A stretch of 40,341 nt of DNA, taken from NCBI RefSeq assembly GCF_001270965.1, contig NZ_LGIA01000160.1, forward strand, positions 1-40,341. Reading direction: 5' to 3'. Position 1 is the first letter of the stretch. Every line of letters starts with the position of its first letter. This DNA comes from Sunxiuqinia dokdonensis (GTDB taxonomy: Bacteria; Bacteroidota; Bacteroidia; Bacteroidales; Prolixibacteraceae). The translations under genes and the position numbers were made by a program. Below are positions 17,946-26,992 of this stretch, piece after piece. The notes under the pieces were generated by a model. The model ran no database searches and had not been told where the DNA came from. It saw only the letters and a program-made list of their open reading frames with translations.

Positions 17946-18690
17946 ATGCTTAATTCAGGAATTAGAAGAAGACTCGTGACTCCATTGCTTGTGGCCGCTT
18001 ATCTATTTTTGGGAACTGCTTGTTCGCACAGCCACGATTCCGAAGAACACAATCACGATCATGACGATGAGTTGGCCCAGGAGCACATCCATTCAGAAGG
18101 TGACGATCATGAACACGACCACGACCACGAAAACGAACCGCATGCGCATGAGCACGACGAAACCTATGGCGTCATCGAAATCCGTCCAAAAGATTTTCAG
18201 GAAGTGATTCATACCAGCGGAAAGATCATGCCGGCTCAAGGCGATGAAATTACGCTGACAGCCACGCATGACGGAGCTGTTGTTTTTGGAAGCAAGGCCC
18301 TGTTCCCGGGCGAAACGGTGCGTGCAGGCGAAAAGCTGGTCACCATTTCGGGCAAAGGACTGATTCACGACAACATTGAAACCACCTTTATGGATGCCAA
18401 ATCAGCCTACGAAACTGCCAAAGCCAACTACGAGCGGGCAGAACTGCTAAACGAAGACAAGATTACTTCGGACAAGGAACTGGCCGAAATCAAGATGCTG
18501 TTCGAGAAAGCCAAAAATAATTATGACGCGATCAGGCAAAACTATTCTGCGGGTGGTCAAAATGTAACTGCGTCAACCAATGGATACATCAAGGAGATTT
18601 TGGTTTCCGAAGGGCAGTTTGTGAACACCGGCCAGCCGCTTTTAAAACTCACCAAAAACAAGCGGCTCGTCGTTCAGGCCGACGTTCCGC
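17946..18690 (+). pseudogene. truncated CzcB/CusB-type membrane-fusion protein
   Basis: Periplasmic adaptor of an RND cation pump. The first 248 codons are intact: lipoprotein signal with LFLGTAC, a long His/Asp/Glu-rich metal-binding region (about 28-75), the first half-lipoyl segment (DGAVVFGSKALFPGETV), an alpha-helical hairpin and the second half-lipoyl (NGYIKEILVSEGQFV). After RLVVQADVP the sequence leaves the family; the beta-barrel and membrane-proximal parts (roughly 130 residues) are gone. The frame runs on to 18995 but translates czcA in a wrong frame. Start ATG 17946 is preferred to TTG 17904. Confidence 0.85.
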
Positions 18691-20403
18691 TCGGGTATGG
18701 AAGGCCGCATGTTGAAACCACTGGGAATTGCCTACATCGTTTCATTGTTTGCCTCGTTGTTTGTGGCCTTGACAGTGATTCCGGTGTTGAGCAGTTTTTT
18801 GCTGACCAACGAAAAACGCCTGCAAAAGCAAGCCCGTGGAAGCCAGGTCGAACGTTTTTTGCGCCATCACTACACCCAAACCCTGGGGACTGCCTTGCGC
18901 CACCGAAAAGTAGTGGTTGGCGTTTCGGTTGGCTTATTTTTGATATCGCTGGTGCTCATCTCCGGGTTTGGACGCAGTTTTTTACCGCCTTTTAACGAAG
19001 GTTCGCTGACCATTAACACCACGACCATGCCCGGCATCAACCTCGAAGAGAGCAACAAGCTGGGTACAAAGGCCGAACAGGCTTTGCTTGATATTCCTGA
19101 AATCACCTCCGTTGCCCGACGCACCGGGCGAGCCGAGATGGCCGAGCATGCGTTTGGCGTCAATGTTTCAGAAATTGACGCGCCATACCAATTGCAAGAC
19201 CGGTCGCGCGAAGTATTTCTGCGCGAGGTACGCGAAAAATTAAATGCCATTGAAGGAATTACGGTTGAAGTTGGACAACCCATCAGTCACCGGATTGATG
19301 CGATGCTCTCGGGTTCGAAAACCAACATTGCCATCAAACTCTTTGGCACCGATCTGAATGACATGTTTCGGCTGGCCAACCAGGTGCGCGACGAAATTCA
19401 GGATATTGAAGGCATTGCCGACTTGACCGTAGAGCAACAGATTGAAATTCCACAACTTCAGACTAAACCCAACCGCGAAATGCTGGCACGCTACGGCATT
19501 AGCGTCAATGAATTTCTGGAATTTGTGGACTATGCTTTTGCAGGCGAGAAAATATCCGATGTTTTTGAAAACGAACGGGCTTTTGACCTCGTGCTGCGTT
19601 TTGATGACGCCTACCGCGATCAGATCGACGCCATCCGGAATGCCTTGATTGACACACCCAACGGACAAAAAATACCGCTTGACTACGTGGCCGATATCCA
19701 ATCAGCTTTTGGGCCCAACACCATTGGCCGCGAAAATGTGATGCGCAAGATTGTGGTGGCCGTGAATGTGGCCGACCGCGATGTACGCAGCGTGGTGAAC
19801 GATATTCAGGACCGGATTGATGAGCACATTGAGCTACCCGAAAACTACCACCTGGAATACGGCGGCCAGTTTGAAAGTGAGGCCGAAGCCAGCCGCATTC
19901 TGCTAGTCGCTTCGCTGGGCGCGTTGCTCATCATCTTCCTGTTGCTCTATGTCGAATTTAAAAATTCAAAACTGGCGCTCATCATCCTGGTCAACCTGCC
20001 ACTGGCCCTCATTGGCGGTGTGGTCGCCATCTGGTTCACCTCGGGAGTCATCAGCATTCCGTCCATCATTGGCTTCATCACCTTATTTGGCATCGCCACC
20101 AGAAATGGCATCCTGCTGATCTCGCGGTACCAGAGTTTAACCGACCAGCTTGACAGCTTAAAAGCGCGCATTATCGCAGGGTCGGCTGACCGGTTGAATC
20201 CGATTTTAATGACCGCACTGACGGCCGCTTTGGCTTTGATTCCACTGGCCCTGGCCGGCGAGAAACCCGGAAACGAAATCCAAAGCCCCATGGCCATCGT
20301 CATTTTGGGCGGACTGCTGAGTTCAACCTTGCTAAACAGCTATGTGGTGCCCATCATTTATTATTTATTTCAGAAGAAACACGAAGAAAAAACAGCTTTA
20401 TGA
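18691..20403 (+). pseudogene. CzcA/CusA-type RND transporter, C-terminal part only
   Basis: Inner-membrane cation/proton antiporter of a heavy-metal efflux pump, lacking about 460 N-terminal residues. The sequence enters the family at SGMEGRMLKPLGIAY, the TM6 region of full-length members of about 1,030 residues, and continues intact: second periplasmic half (FLPPFNEGSLTINT, MLSGSKTNIAIKLFG), the TM region YGGQFESEAEASRILL and the end at YYLFQKKHEE. The TM4 proton-relay acidic residues lie in the missing part, so a pump made from this piece should not work. An internal ATG at 18697 could start a 568-residue fragment. Confidence 0.88.
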
Positions 20404-21572
20404 AGATACTGATCCTGATGCTATCCAGCTTGATTTCATTGACTGCCCTGCCGCAACAAGGGGTGGACGAGTTTCTGAAGCTGGTAGAACAAAACAACAA
20501 AGAATTGCTGGCCGCACGGAAACTGGCCGAAGCAGAAAAATCGGGCTTTCAAACCGGACTCACACCCGACAATCCGACCATTGAGTATGGCCATTTCCCC
20601 GGAAATCATGATGCCATGGGAACCAAAACGACTTATGGAATCAGCCAGTCGTTTGACTTTCCAACGGTGTATTCCGCCAAGAAAAAACTCGCCGATAGTC
20701 AAAGCCAACTCAGCGAGCTGGAGTATCAACTTTTCAGGCGGGATAAGTTACTGGAAGCGAAACTCAAGTTTTACGATTACGCTTTTCTACTCCAAAAAAA
20801 GGAGGAATATCAGGATCGGCTGGAGCACTCCAACCGGCTTTACCAGTCGTATCAAACCAATTTCGACCGGGGAAACACCTCTATTCTCGATCTGAACAAA
20901 GCCAAGATTCAGAATTTGAAGATAAAGAGCAGCTACCAGCTTGTTTTGCAAGAAATTGAAAGTGCAAGTCAAGAACTGGAATTACTGGCAGGCGTTCCGC
21001 TGCAACAGGCCAATGCGGTTCAACTATCCGCACCAAATCTGCCGCCTTTGCCAGAGGTTCTGGAAGAAGTCCGGGCGAAGCAACCTGAGCTTCACTACTT
21101 CACGCAAACACAGAAAGTTGCAGACTTAAACATCAAGCTCGCCAGGCAAAACTGGCTGCCCAACTTGCAACTGACCTATGAGGGCGAAAAAGTTCCGGAA
21201 GGCACTTATCGTGGCCTGCGTGCCGGCATTGCCATCCCCTTGTGGAAAGACAAAAACACGGTGCAGCATGCCCAGGCCCTGGCTTTGTTTGAAGAAAGCC
21301 GCTACCAGTCGCGAATCACGTCCATCATGAATGAAACAACCAAGCGCTACCAGCAAGCTGCAACCTACGCCAACATTCGCCGGGAATATCAGAAAACGCT
21401 GGAAGCATCGGCCAACGTTAACTTTCTGGATAAGGCACTCAAGCTGGGACATATTTCCGTGATTGAATATTTTAATGAACTGGCATTTTACTATGAAACA
21501 CGTGATGCTTTTCTTGAAATTGAAAAAAATTATTACCAGTTTATGGCTCGGCTGTGGGCCTTTCAACTTTAA
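20400..21572 (+). CDS. CzcC/TolC-type outer-membrane efflux protein
   Basis: Outer-membrane channel partner of the RND pump. The 390-residue product has a short signal peptide (about 1-18, ending LTALPQQ) and two OEP repeats rich in long amphipathic helices, with the typical LEAKLKFYDYAF, FDRGNTSILDLNKAKI, LELLAGVP and LKLGHISVIEYFNELAFYY. Its ATG overlaps the czcA stop as ATGA, showing translational coupling. The gene itself looks intact although its two partners are not. Confidence 0.9.
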   Translation: MKILILMLSSLISLTALPQQGVDEFLKLVEQNNKELLAARKLAEAEKSGFQTGLTPDNPTIEYGHFPGNHDAMGTKTTYGISQSFDFPTVYSAKKKLADSQSQLSELEYQLFRRDKLLEAKLKFYDYAFLLQKKEEYQDRLEHSNRLYQSYQTNFDRGNTSILDLNKAKIQNLKIKSSYQLVLQEIESASQELELLAGVPLQQANAVQLSAPNLPPLPEVLEEVRAKQPELHYFTQTQKVADLNIKLARQNWLPNLQLTYEGEKVPEGTYRGLRAGIAIPLWKDKNTVQHAQALALFEESRYQSRITSIMNETTKRYQQAATYANIRREYQKTLEASANVNFLDKALKLGHISVIEYFNELAFYYETRDAFLEIEKNYYQFMARLWAFQL

Positions 21573-21898
21573 TAACTTGTGCTCGAATAAAATATCGCAT
21601 CCGGCCCTCATCGCCAGGTCATTCCAACTGCTAAAGCCGAAAACAGGCAGATCAAAACACTTGTTTCCGGCTGTTTTCGAACTTTGAAGTTGTAGCTCAG
21701 GGTTTTTCAGAAATAAAACGCTGAGCTGGAGTGAGAATTAATCTGGTATTCATTTCGAACTCAGGTTAAATTCGATCTGACGCCGGGCCAAAAAAACAGG
21801 ATAAAGCATGCACATAAAAGTGCCAAATTAAAATAATATTTCTATTTTCGTCCTGATTTGAGATTGAATTGGGATTAAGAAAGAAAGAGGAGAAGGCT
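21573..21898. other. intergenic region between czcC and the sensor kinase
   Basis: Contains a possible terminator hairpin at 21639-21678 and a 7-bp inverted repeat (AGCTCAG/CTGAGCT) near 21695-21730. Just before the kinase ATG at 21899 there is an AGAGGAGAAG stretch that looks like a ribosome-binding site. No gene seen. Confidence 0.4.
21639..21678 (+). terminator. possible terminator after czcC
   Basis: GAAAACAG and CTGTTTTC pair over 8 bases with a 24-base loop, 67 bases after the czcC stop. There is no strong T-run afterwards, so this is weak. Confidence 0.28.
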
Positions 21899-24800
21899 AT
21901 GTGGGAGAATGCCCAACACACAAACGGACAGGCAAACTTGGACGAAAATATTGAACATTTACGGGAACAACTGGAGCTGGAGAAACAAAAGAATGCGGAC
22001 TTGCAAAGAGAGCTCATTCTTTTAAAACAGCACAATAGAGTCGACGATCCGGGGAATTTGGCCAAACCCGCTCATTGGGACACAATCGAGCGATCAAAAA
22101 GAAACAATCAGCCAATTTTACTTTGGGAAGAGGATTTTTCAGAAGTGTCTGCTTTCATTGAAAACCTCAATCGAAAAGGGATGACCGACCTCCGGCGCTA
22201 TTTTCGATCGAATCCGAATGAGCTGGCCAGACTACTGAAAAAAATTAAGCGTACTTCGCTAACCCAAGTTAAGCAGGACATCAGTTTGGACAAAAATGCA
22301 GCTCATTTGGCCGAGGCCTATCCGACCGGTTTTTCTGATGTGCTGATTGACTTTTTCTATGCCATGCAGCAAGGCAAAGATTCGTTCAACTCGGAAGTCG
22401 CCTACACGATGCCAGATGGGAGTGCAGCGGTTCAGATCATTCAGTTTTCAGCGCTTACGGGTTTTCAGCATAATTACAGCCGCGTGCTGGTAGCCGTGGT
22501 CGACTGTACCGCCAACCGAATGACCGAACGCCAGTTGCACGAAACCAACGGCCAAATGAAGAACCTAATCGGAAACCTGAAAGGGACCGTCTATCGCTGT
22601 CAGTACAACCAAAACTGGACCTTGCTTTTTGTGAGTGAGTCCATTGCTGAGATGACAGGCTATAGCGCTGACGAGATACTCCATAACAATCAAATTTCAT
22701 ACACGGAGCTGATACACCCCAATGATTTTGAACGCGTGACGCAAAGCATCAAAACAGCAGTAGCAGCTGATGAACGGTTTGCTGTTGAATACCGGATCAG
22801 AACAAAATCCGGGCAGGAAAAATGGTTATGGGAACAAGGAATTGGTGTCAAAAATGCCGGGGGCACTGTTGAAACGCTCGAAGGTTACCTGCTTGATATT
22901 ACCGACCGGAAAAAAGCCGAAGCGGCACAACTGGAAAGCGAAATGAAATACAAAAAGATGTTTCAGTCCAGTTCGTCACTCATCATGATCTCCACGGCTG
23001 AAGAACATTGCAAAATTCTGGAGGCCAACGAACGGTTTGAAGAAGTGACCGGCTGGCAGAAAGAAGAGTACCTGAAGCAATCCACGCTGCAGCTGAAACT
23101 TTGGGCAAATTTGAAAGACCGGGAAGAATATTTTCACTTGTTGAGAACCGAAGGATTTGTCAAGAATAAAGAATACGACTTCCGGCTGAAATCCGGCGAA
23201 GTACGCAACGGCTTGGTTTCTGGCCAGCTGATCAAGCTACAGGAGGGGCCGGTTGTACTGGGAATCATTACCGACATTACGGAGCAAAAAAATGCACAGA
23301 TCAGGTTAGATAACGAGCGACTGCACTTGCGAACGGTGATTGAAACCATACCTGACCTGATTTGGCTAAAAGACCTGGATGGCATTTACTTGAACTGCAA
23401 TCCCCGCTTTGAACAGTTTTTTGGAGCCAAAGAAGCCAAAATTGTCGGGAAAACCGATTATGATTTTGTGGATCGGGAACTGGCGGATTCCTTTCGAAAA
23501 AATGATTTGGCCGCCATGCACGCCAACCAGCCAACATCGAACCTGGAATGGGTAACCTTTGCCAGCGATGGCCACCGGGCCTTTTTGGAAACCATTAAAA
23601 CACCCATGCGAAACGCTCATGGCGAGCTGGTGGGTGTCCTCGGCATTGCCCGGGACATCACCGAAATCAAGCAGCAGGAGGAGGAACTCAGACAGAGTAA
23701 AAATTGGTACGAAGCCATTTTCAACAACACGGGGACAGCCACCTGCATTGTCAATGAAAACAACGAGATTGTGATCATGAACGACATGTTTGAGCAGCTA
23801 ACCGGCTTTGATCAAACCGATTTGGTCAACAAGACAAAATGGACTGATTATGTAATGTCCGAGGATCGCAACCGCATGCTTCAATTTCATAAAGAGCGTC
23901 GTGAAGCAGGAAAAAATCCGCCCAAACAATACGAATTCACGCTAATCAGCAAATCCGGAAGCCAGCACAACATTTTAATCAATATCGACCTGATTCCCGG
24001 AACAAGCATGTCAGTAGCTTCTCTGCTCGACATTACGCCTCGCGTGCAAGCTCAAAAAGAACTGAAACAAAGCCAGGAAAAATACCAGAGCCTGGTTGAG
24101 AATATCAACGATGTGATTTATGAGCTGGATGACCAATGGACAATCAGCTATATCAGTCCGTCAGTTGAATCAGTTACCGGATATCCGCCGGAATTCTACA
24201 TCGGCAAGCATTTCATAGACGTTGTGGTGCCGGAAGATCAGGCAGTCGTGCTACAGGAGCATGAAAAACTCTTGCAAACAAACACAGTTTCGCCCTTTAT
24301 CTTCCGGATAAAAACCAAAAACAAAAGTTTGGTTTGGATCCGGATTTCAGCACGACCAGTCGTTCACAATGGGCAACTGATTGGGTCGCGGGGCGTAGCC
24401 GTCAATGTAACACGGCAAAAAGCCATCGAGGCCGAGCTGATTCAAGCCAAGGAAGAAGCTGAGCAGGCCAACTATCTAAAATCGGCTTTCTTGGCAACCA
24501 TGTCGCACGAGCTGCGCACGCCGCTAAACGCCATCATCGGTTTTAGCCAGCTAATGGATCACACCGTGCCCAAGAAAGAGATGATCGAAATGGGACAGAT
24601 TATCTTCAACAGCGGTAATCATCTGTTGTCGATTATTGAATCGATCCTCAGCCTGACCCTGCTTCAGTCTCGCCAGGCCAAATTGCGAACCGAACAGTTT
24701 TTCCTGACCGATTTGCAAAAAACCTTGCAGTTTTATCTTGAAGCAGAACTGAACAAACAAAACAAGCCCGGGCTCAGCTGCGAATTTCAACAAATTAGCG

Positions 24801-25183
24801 ACAGCCAACAAATTGAACTTGCTACCGATAAAACCAAATTGACCCAATTGCTAACCAACTTGCTTGGCAATGCCATCAAGTATTCCGACAAGGGCGTCAT
24901 CCGGTTTAGTTACAAGATTGAAGATCGGCATATTCTTTTCTGTATAAAAGATGAAGGAATCGGCATTCCTCCGGACAAACTCGACATCGTGTTCGAACGC
25001 TTTCGCCAGATTGACGATACCAGCACGCGACGCCGTGGAGGTGTTGGCCTTGGACTGGCGATCTGCAAGGAAATTGCTGAATGGCGATATCTGGGTGGAA
25101 TCCGAACTCAATCGAGGATCATCGTTCTACTTTCGTCTCCCTGGTGTTGTAAACAGGATTGGGGATTAGGGATTGGTTATTAG
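21899..25183 (+). CDS. multi-PAS sensor histidine kinase with a 3' frameshift
   Basis: A cytosolic hybrid-free sensor kinase with no membrane segment. After an N-terminal coiled coil (about 15-45) come about five to six PAS domains (the clearest starting near 225, 355, 475, 600 and 725, each with the ...ANERFEEVTG-like helix), then HisKA with H870 in MSHELRTPLNAIIGF, and HATPase with LLGNAIKYSDKG (N box), DEGIGIPPDKL (G1), ERFRQIDD (F box) and GVGLGLAICKEI (G2). Directly after CKEIAE the frame shifts near 25081-25084: the expected continuation GDIWVESELNRG...YFRLP is present in the +1 frame to a stop at 25169. The read frame instead gives a 33-residue unrelated tail ending at 25183. Start ATG 21899 follows a good ribosome-binding site. 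Confidence 0.88.
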   Translation: MWENAQHTNGQANLDENIEHLREQLELEKQKNADLQRELILLKQHNRVDDPGNLAKPAHWDTIERSKRNNQPILLWEEDFSEVSAFIENLNRKGMTDLRRYFRSNPNELARLLKKIKRTSLTQVKQDISLDKNAAHLAEAYPTGFSDVLIDFFYAMQQGKDSFNSEVAYTMPDGSAAVQIIQFSALTGFQHNYSRVLVAVVDCTANRMTERQLHETNGQMKNLIGNLKGTVYRCQYNQNWTLLFVSESIAEMTGYSADEILHNNQISYTELIHPNDFERVTQSIKTAVAADERFAVEYRIRTKSGQEKWLWEQGIGVKNAGGTVETLEGYLLDITDRKKAEAAQLESEMKYKKMFQSSSSLIMISTAEEHCKILEANERFEEVTGWQKEEYLKQSTLQLKLWANLKDREEYFHLLRTEGFVKNKEYDFRLKSGEVRNGLVSGQLIKLQEGPVVLGIITDITEQKNAQIRLDNERLHLRTVIETIPDLIWLKDLDGIYLNCNPRFEQFFGAKEAKIVGKTDYDFVDRELADSFRKNDLAAMHANQPTSNLEWVTFASDGHRAFLETIKTPMRNAHGELVGVLGIARDITEIKQQEEELRQSKNWYEAIFNNTGTATCIVNENNEIVIMNDMFEQLTGFDQTDLVNKTKWTDYVMSEDRNRMLQFHKERREAGKNPPKQYEFTLISKSGSQHNILINIDLIPGTSMSVASLLDITPRVQAQKELKQSQEKYQSLVENINDVIYELDDQWTISYISPSVESVTGYPPEFYIGKHFIDVVVPEDQAVVLQEHEKLLQTNTVSPFIFRIKTKNKSLVWIRISARPVVHNGQLIGSRGVAVNVTRQKAIEAELIQAKEEAEQANYLKSAFLATMSHELRTPLNAIIGFSQLMDHTVPKKEMIEMGQIIFNSGNHLLSIIESILSLTLLQSRQAKLRTEQFFLTDLQKTLQFYLEAELNKQNKPGLSCEFQQISDSQQIELATDKTKLTQLLTNLLGNAIKYSDKGVIRFSYKIEDRHILFCIKDEGIGIPPDKLDIVFERFRQIDDTSTRRRGGVGLGLAICKEIAEWRYLGGIRTQSRIIVLLSSPWCCKQDWGLGIGY

Positions 25184-25388
25184 TCATTGGTTATTGGATA
25201 TTGGATATTGGTCATTGATCGTAGATGCTGGCGACCGTAGGGAGTCCCGATTTCTCGGGAATGCTTGATCACTGCCCCCAACAATCGGAACGTCATTCCG
25301 ATCCGTCAACCGCCGGACCGGAATCTGTTGGCTGATTGCCTGAATGCTAGCGACCGAAACCCGAAACTTGAAACTTGAAACTTGACAC
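25153..25388. repeat. mosaic of simple repeats and small palindromes
   Basis: From 25153 to 25216 the sequence is built from degenerate copies of GATTGG, TTATTGG and ATATTGG. Then come palindromes TCCCGA/TCGGGA (25245-25260) and ATCGGAA/TTCCGAT (25284-25302), an imperfect direct repeat ATGCTGGCGACCG / ATGCTAGCGACCG (about 25226 and 25344), and GAAACTT tandem copies at about 25360-25383. No gene fits here. Confidence 0.6.
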
Positions 25389-26462
25389 TCAAAACTCCAG
25401 CGTGAGCTGCACCGCTTCCTGCTGCGGTTCGTCAAAGTTCGACAAGGTCAGCCCAAGCAATCGCACGCCTTTGACAAAAGGCTCTTCATTTTGAAGCAAC
25501 TGATTGGCTGTCTGGTGTAAAACAGCCTCCGAATCAATCTTGCCAAGCAAGGTTTTGCTGCGGGTAATCTGCTCAAAATCCGCAAACTTAATTTTGAGCG
25601 TCAAGGTGCGGCCATACTTTTGGGCCCGTTCCAACCTTCGCCAAAGCTCCTCCTCGATCTTTTGCATTTGCTCCATCAAATCGCGCAGCAAATAGTAGTC
25701 GGTTCCAAAGGTACGCTCGGCGCCCAGCGACTTGCGCTCGCGCGAAGAAATCACCGGCCGGTCATCCAAACCCCGCACAATGTTGTAATAATACACGCCC
25801 GACTTACCAAACTGCCGAACCAATTCTTGCTGGTCGAGCTGCTTTAAATCGGCCCCAAAGTAGATACCCTGCCGGTTTAGTTTTTCTGCCGTCACCTTAC
25901 CGATGCCAAAAAATTTGCGCACTTCCAGTTTTTCGATAAAAGCTTCGGCCTCAGCTGGTGTAATCACGAATAAGCCATCCGGCTTTTTCTCATCCGACGC
26001 GATTTTTGCCAGGAACTTACAATACGAAACGCCCGCCGACGCCGTCAATCCGGTTTCGTCTTTAATTCGGCGTTTAATTTCGCGGGCAATCAGCGTGGCC
26101 GATGGTTTGCCCTTTTTGGCGAAAGTCACATCCAGAAAAGCTTCATCGAGCGAAAGCGGCTCCACCAGGTCGGTGTACTCGAAAAAGATCTGGCGGATTT
26201 GTTGGCTCACCGCCTTGTACTTGTCGAAGTTGCCCCGCACAAAGATCAAATCGGGGCACCGGCGCCTGGCCACCACCGACGGCATGGCCGATTTCACCCC
26301 AAACCTCCGGGCCTCATAGCTGGCAGCAGCCACCACGCCCCGGTTCGAATCGCCCCCCACAACCACGGGCTTACCACGCAGGTCGGGATTATCGCGCTGC
26401 TCCACCGATGCGAAGAACGCGTCCATATCAACATGAATGATTTTGCGTGCAGCTGCTTCCAT
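25389..26462 (-). CDS. dinB: DNA polymerase IV (Y-family translesion polymerase)
   Basis: Error-prone polymerase that copies past damaged bases. With ATG 26462 it is 357 residues, as usual. Catalytic metal residues D12 (HVDMDAFFASVE) and D106/E107 (SLDEAFLD) are present, with the steric YEARRFGVKSAMP segment, the helix-hairpin-helix FFGIGKVTAEKL, and the little-finger domain to the end. The C-terminal QLTLEF is a good sliding-clamp-binding motif. An upstream start would add 26 residues of non-family sequence. Stands alone on the minus strand. Confidence 0.96.
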   Translation of the reverse strand: MEAAARKIIHVDMDAFFASVEQRDNPDLRGKPVVVGGDSNRGVVAAASYEARRFGVKSAMPSVVARRRCPDLIFVRGNFDKYKAVSQQIRQIFFEYTDLVEPLSLDEAFLDVTFAKKGKPSATLIAREIKRRIKDETGLTASAGVSYCKFLAKIASDEKKPDGLFVITPAEAEAFIEKLEVRKFFGIGKVTAEKLNRQGIYFGADLKQLDQQELVRQFGKSGVYYYNIVRGLDDRPVISSRERKSLGAERTFGTDYYLLRDLMEQMQKIEEELWRRLERAQKYGRTLTLKIKFADFEQITRSKTLLGKIDSEAVLHQTANQLLQNEEPFVKGVRLLGLTLSNFDEPQQEAVQLTLEF

Positions 26463-26488
26463 TTTTTTGCTTGATGACCAAGACCAGT

Positions 26489-26496
26489 CAAAAGTA
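26489..26496 (-). promoter_or_regulatory. candidate -7 box of dinB
   Basis: TACTTTTG on the minus strand matches TAnnTTTG exactly, 26 bases before the dinB ATG. No clear -33 TTG is seen at the right distance. Confidence 0.38.
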
Positions 26497-26863
26497 GAAA
26501 AAATTGTCGAGCCACTTATTTTCGACGTCCAACACGCCATTTTTCAAAAAAAAACGGTGCGAATTACATGATAATCCACAAGCTCTACTAATCAATATAA
26601 ACTCGTTCGTCGGAGTTTCAGCCCCTTTTGGGCCCCAAAAAGTGCAGTTCATGAAAAAAAACAAAAATTGTTGGGATTTAAAATTACGATAACCTAAATT
26701 CATAGGCTCAACCTTTGAATCCTTGCTCAGAATGAAAAATACGCATGCGACCGATCGGCCAACACCTCCAAATCGATTTTCCCCAAATGGTACAATCATT
26801 CATGTTAACCGACTGGATTTAACCAACATCAAAACTCAGCTGAAACAATCAAAGGAAAGGCTT
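26497..26863. other. intergenic region upstream of dinB
   Basis: AT-rich DNA between dinB and the terminator of the lipid-type operon. Short ORFs on both strands have no family features. Confidence 0.4.
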
Positions 26864-26893
26864 GAAAATAAAAACTCCCACCGAAGCGGGAGT
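26864..26893 (-). terminator. intrinsic terminator of the VOC-SDR-lipid operon
   Basis: On the minus strand ACTCCCGC and GTGGGAGT form an 8-bp stem (one G-U pair) closed by a TTCG tetraloop and followed by TTTTTATTTT. It lies about 100 bases past the stop of the VOC gene. Confidence 0.82.
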
Positions 26894-26960
26894 ATAGGTT
26901 GTAACACCTTCGGCATATAGCCTTATTGTGATAAGATGTAAAACAAGCAAGACTTTCAAC

Positions 26961-26992
26961 CGCCGGATATCGAATTCCGGCGTTTTTTTTTT
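26961..26992 (+). terminator. plus-strand hairpin with T-run facing the VOC gene
   Basis: CGCCGGA and TCCGGCG form a 7-bp stem with an 8-base loop followed by ten T on the plus strand, touching the VOC stop codon. It would stop antisense transcription entering the operon. No plus-strand gene is seen upstream, so an unrecognised small RNA is possible but unsupported. Confidence 0.55.

Noticed and set aside
21690-21735. GTAGCTCAG string resembling a tRNA D-arm
   Set aside because: No acceptor, anticodon or T-arm can be formed around it; it is half of a small AGCTCAG/CTGAGCT inverted repeat.
25384-25388. CRISPR-like array in the repeat mosaic before dinB
   Set aside because: Repeat units are short (6-8 bases), degenerate and without regular spacers; no cas genes are present.
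26723-26992. Possible plus-strand small RNA ending at the CGCCGGA/TCCGGCG hairpin and T-run
   Set aside because: No TAnnTTTG promoter was found upstream on the plus strand, and the hairpin can simply be the plus face of a bidirectional 3' region.
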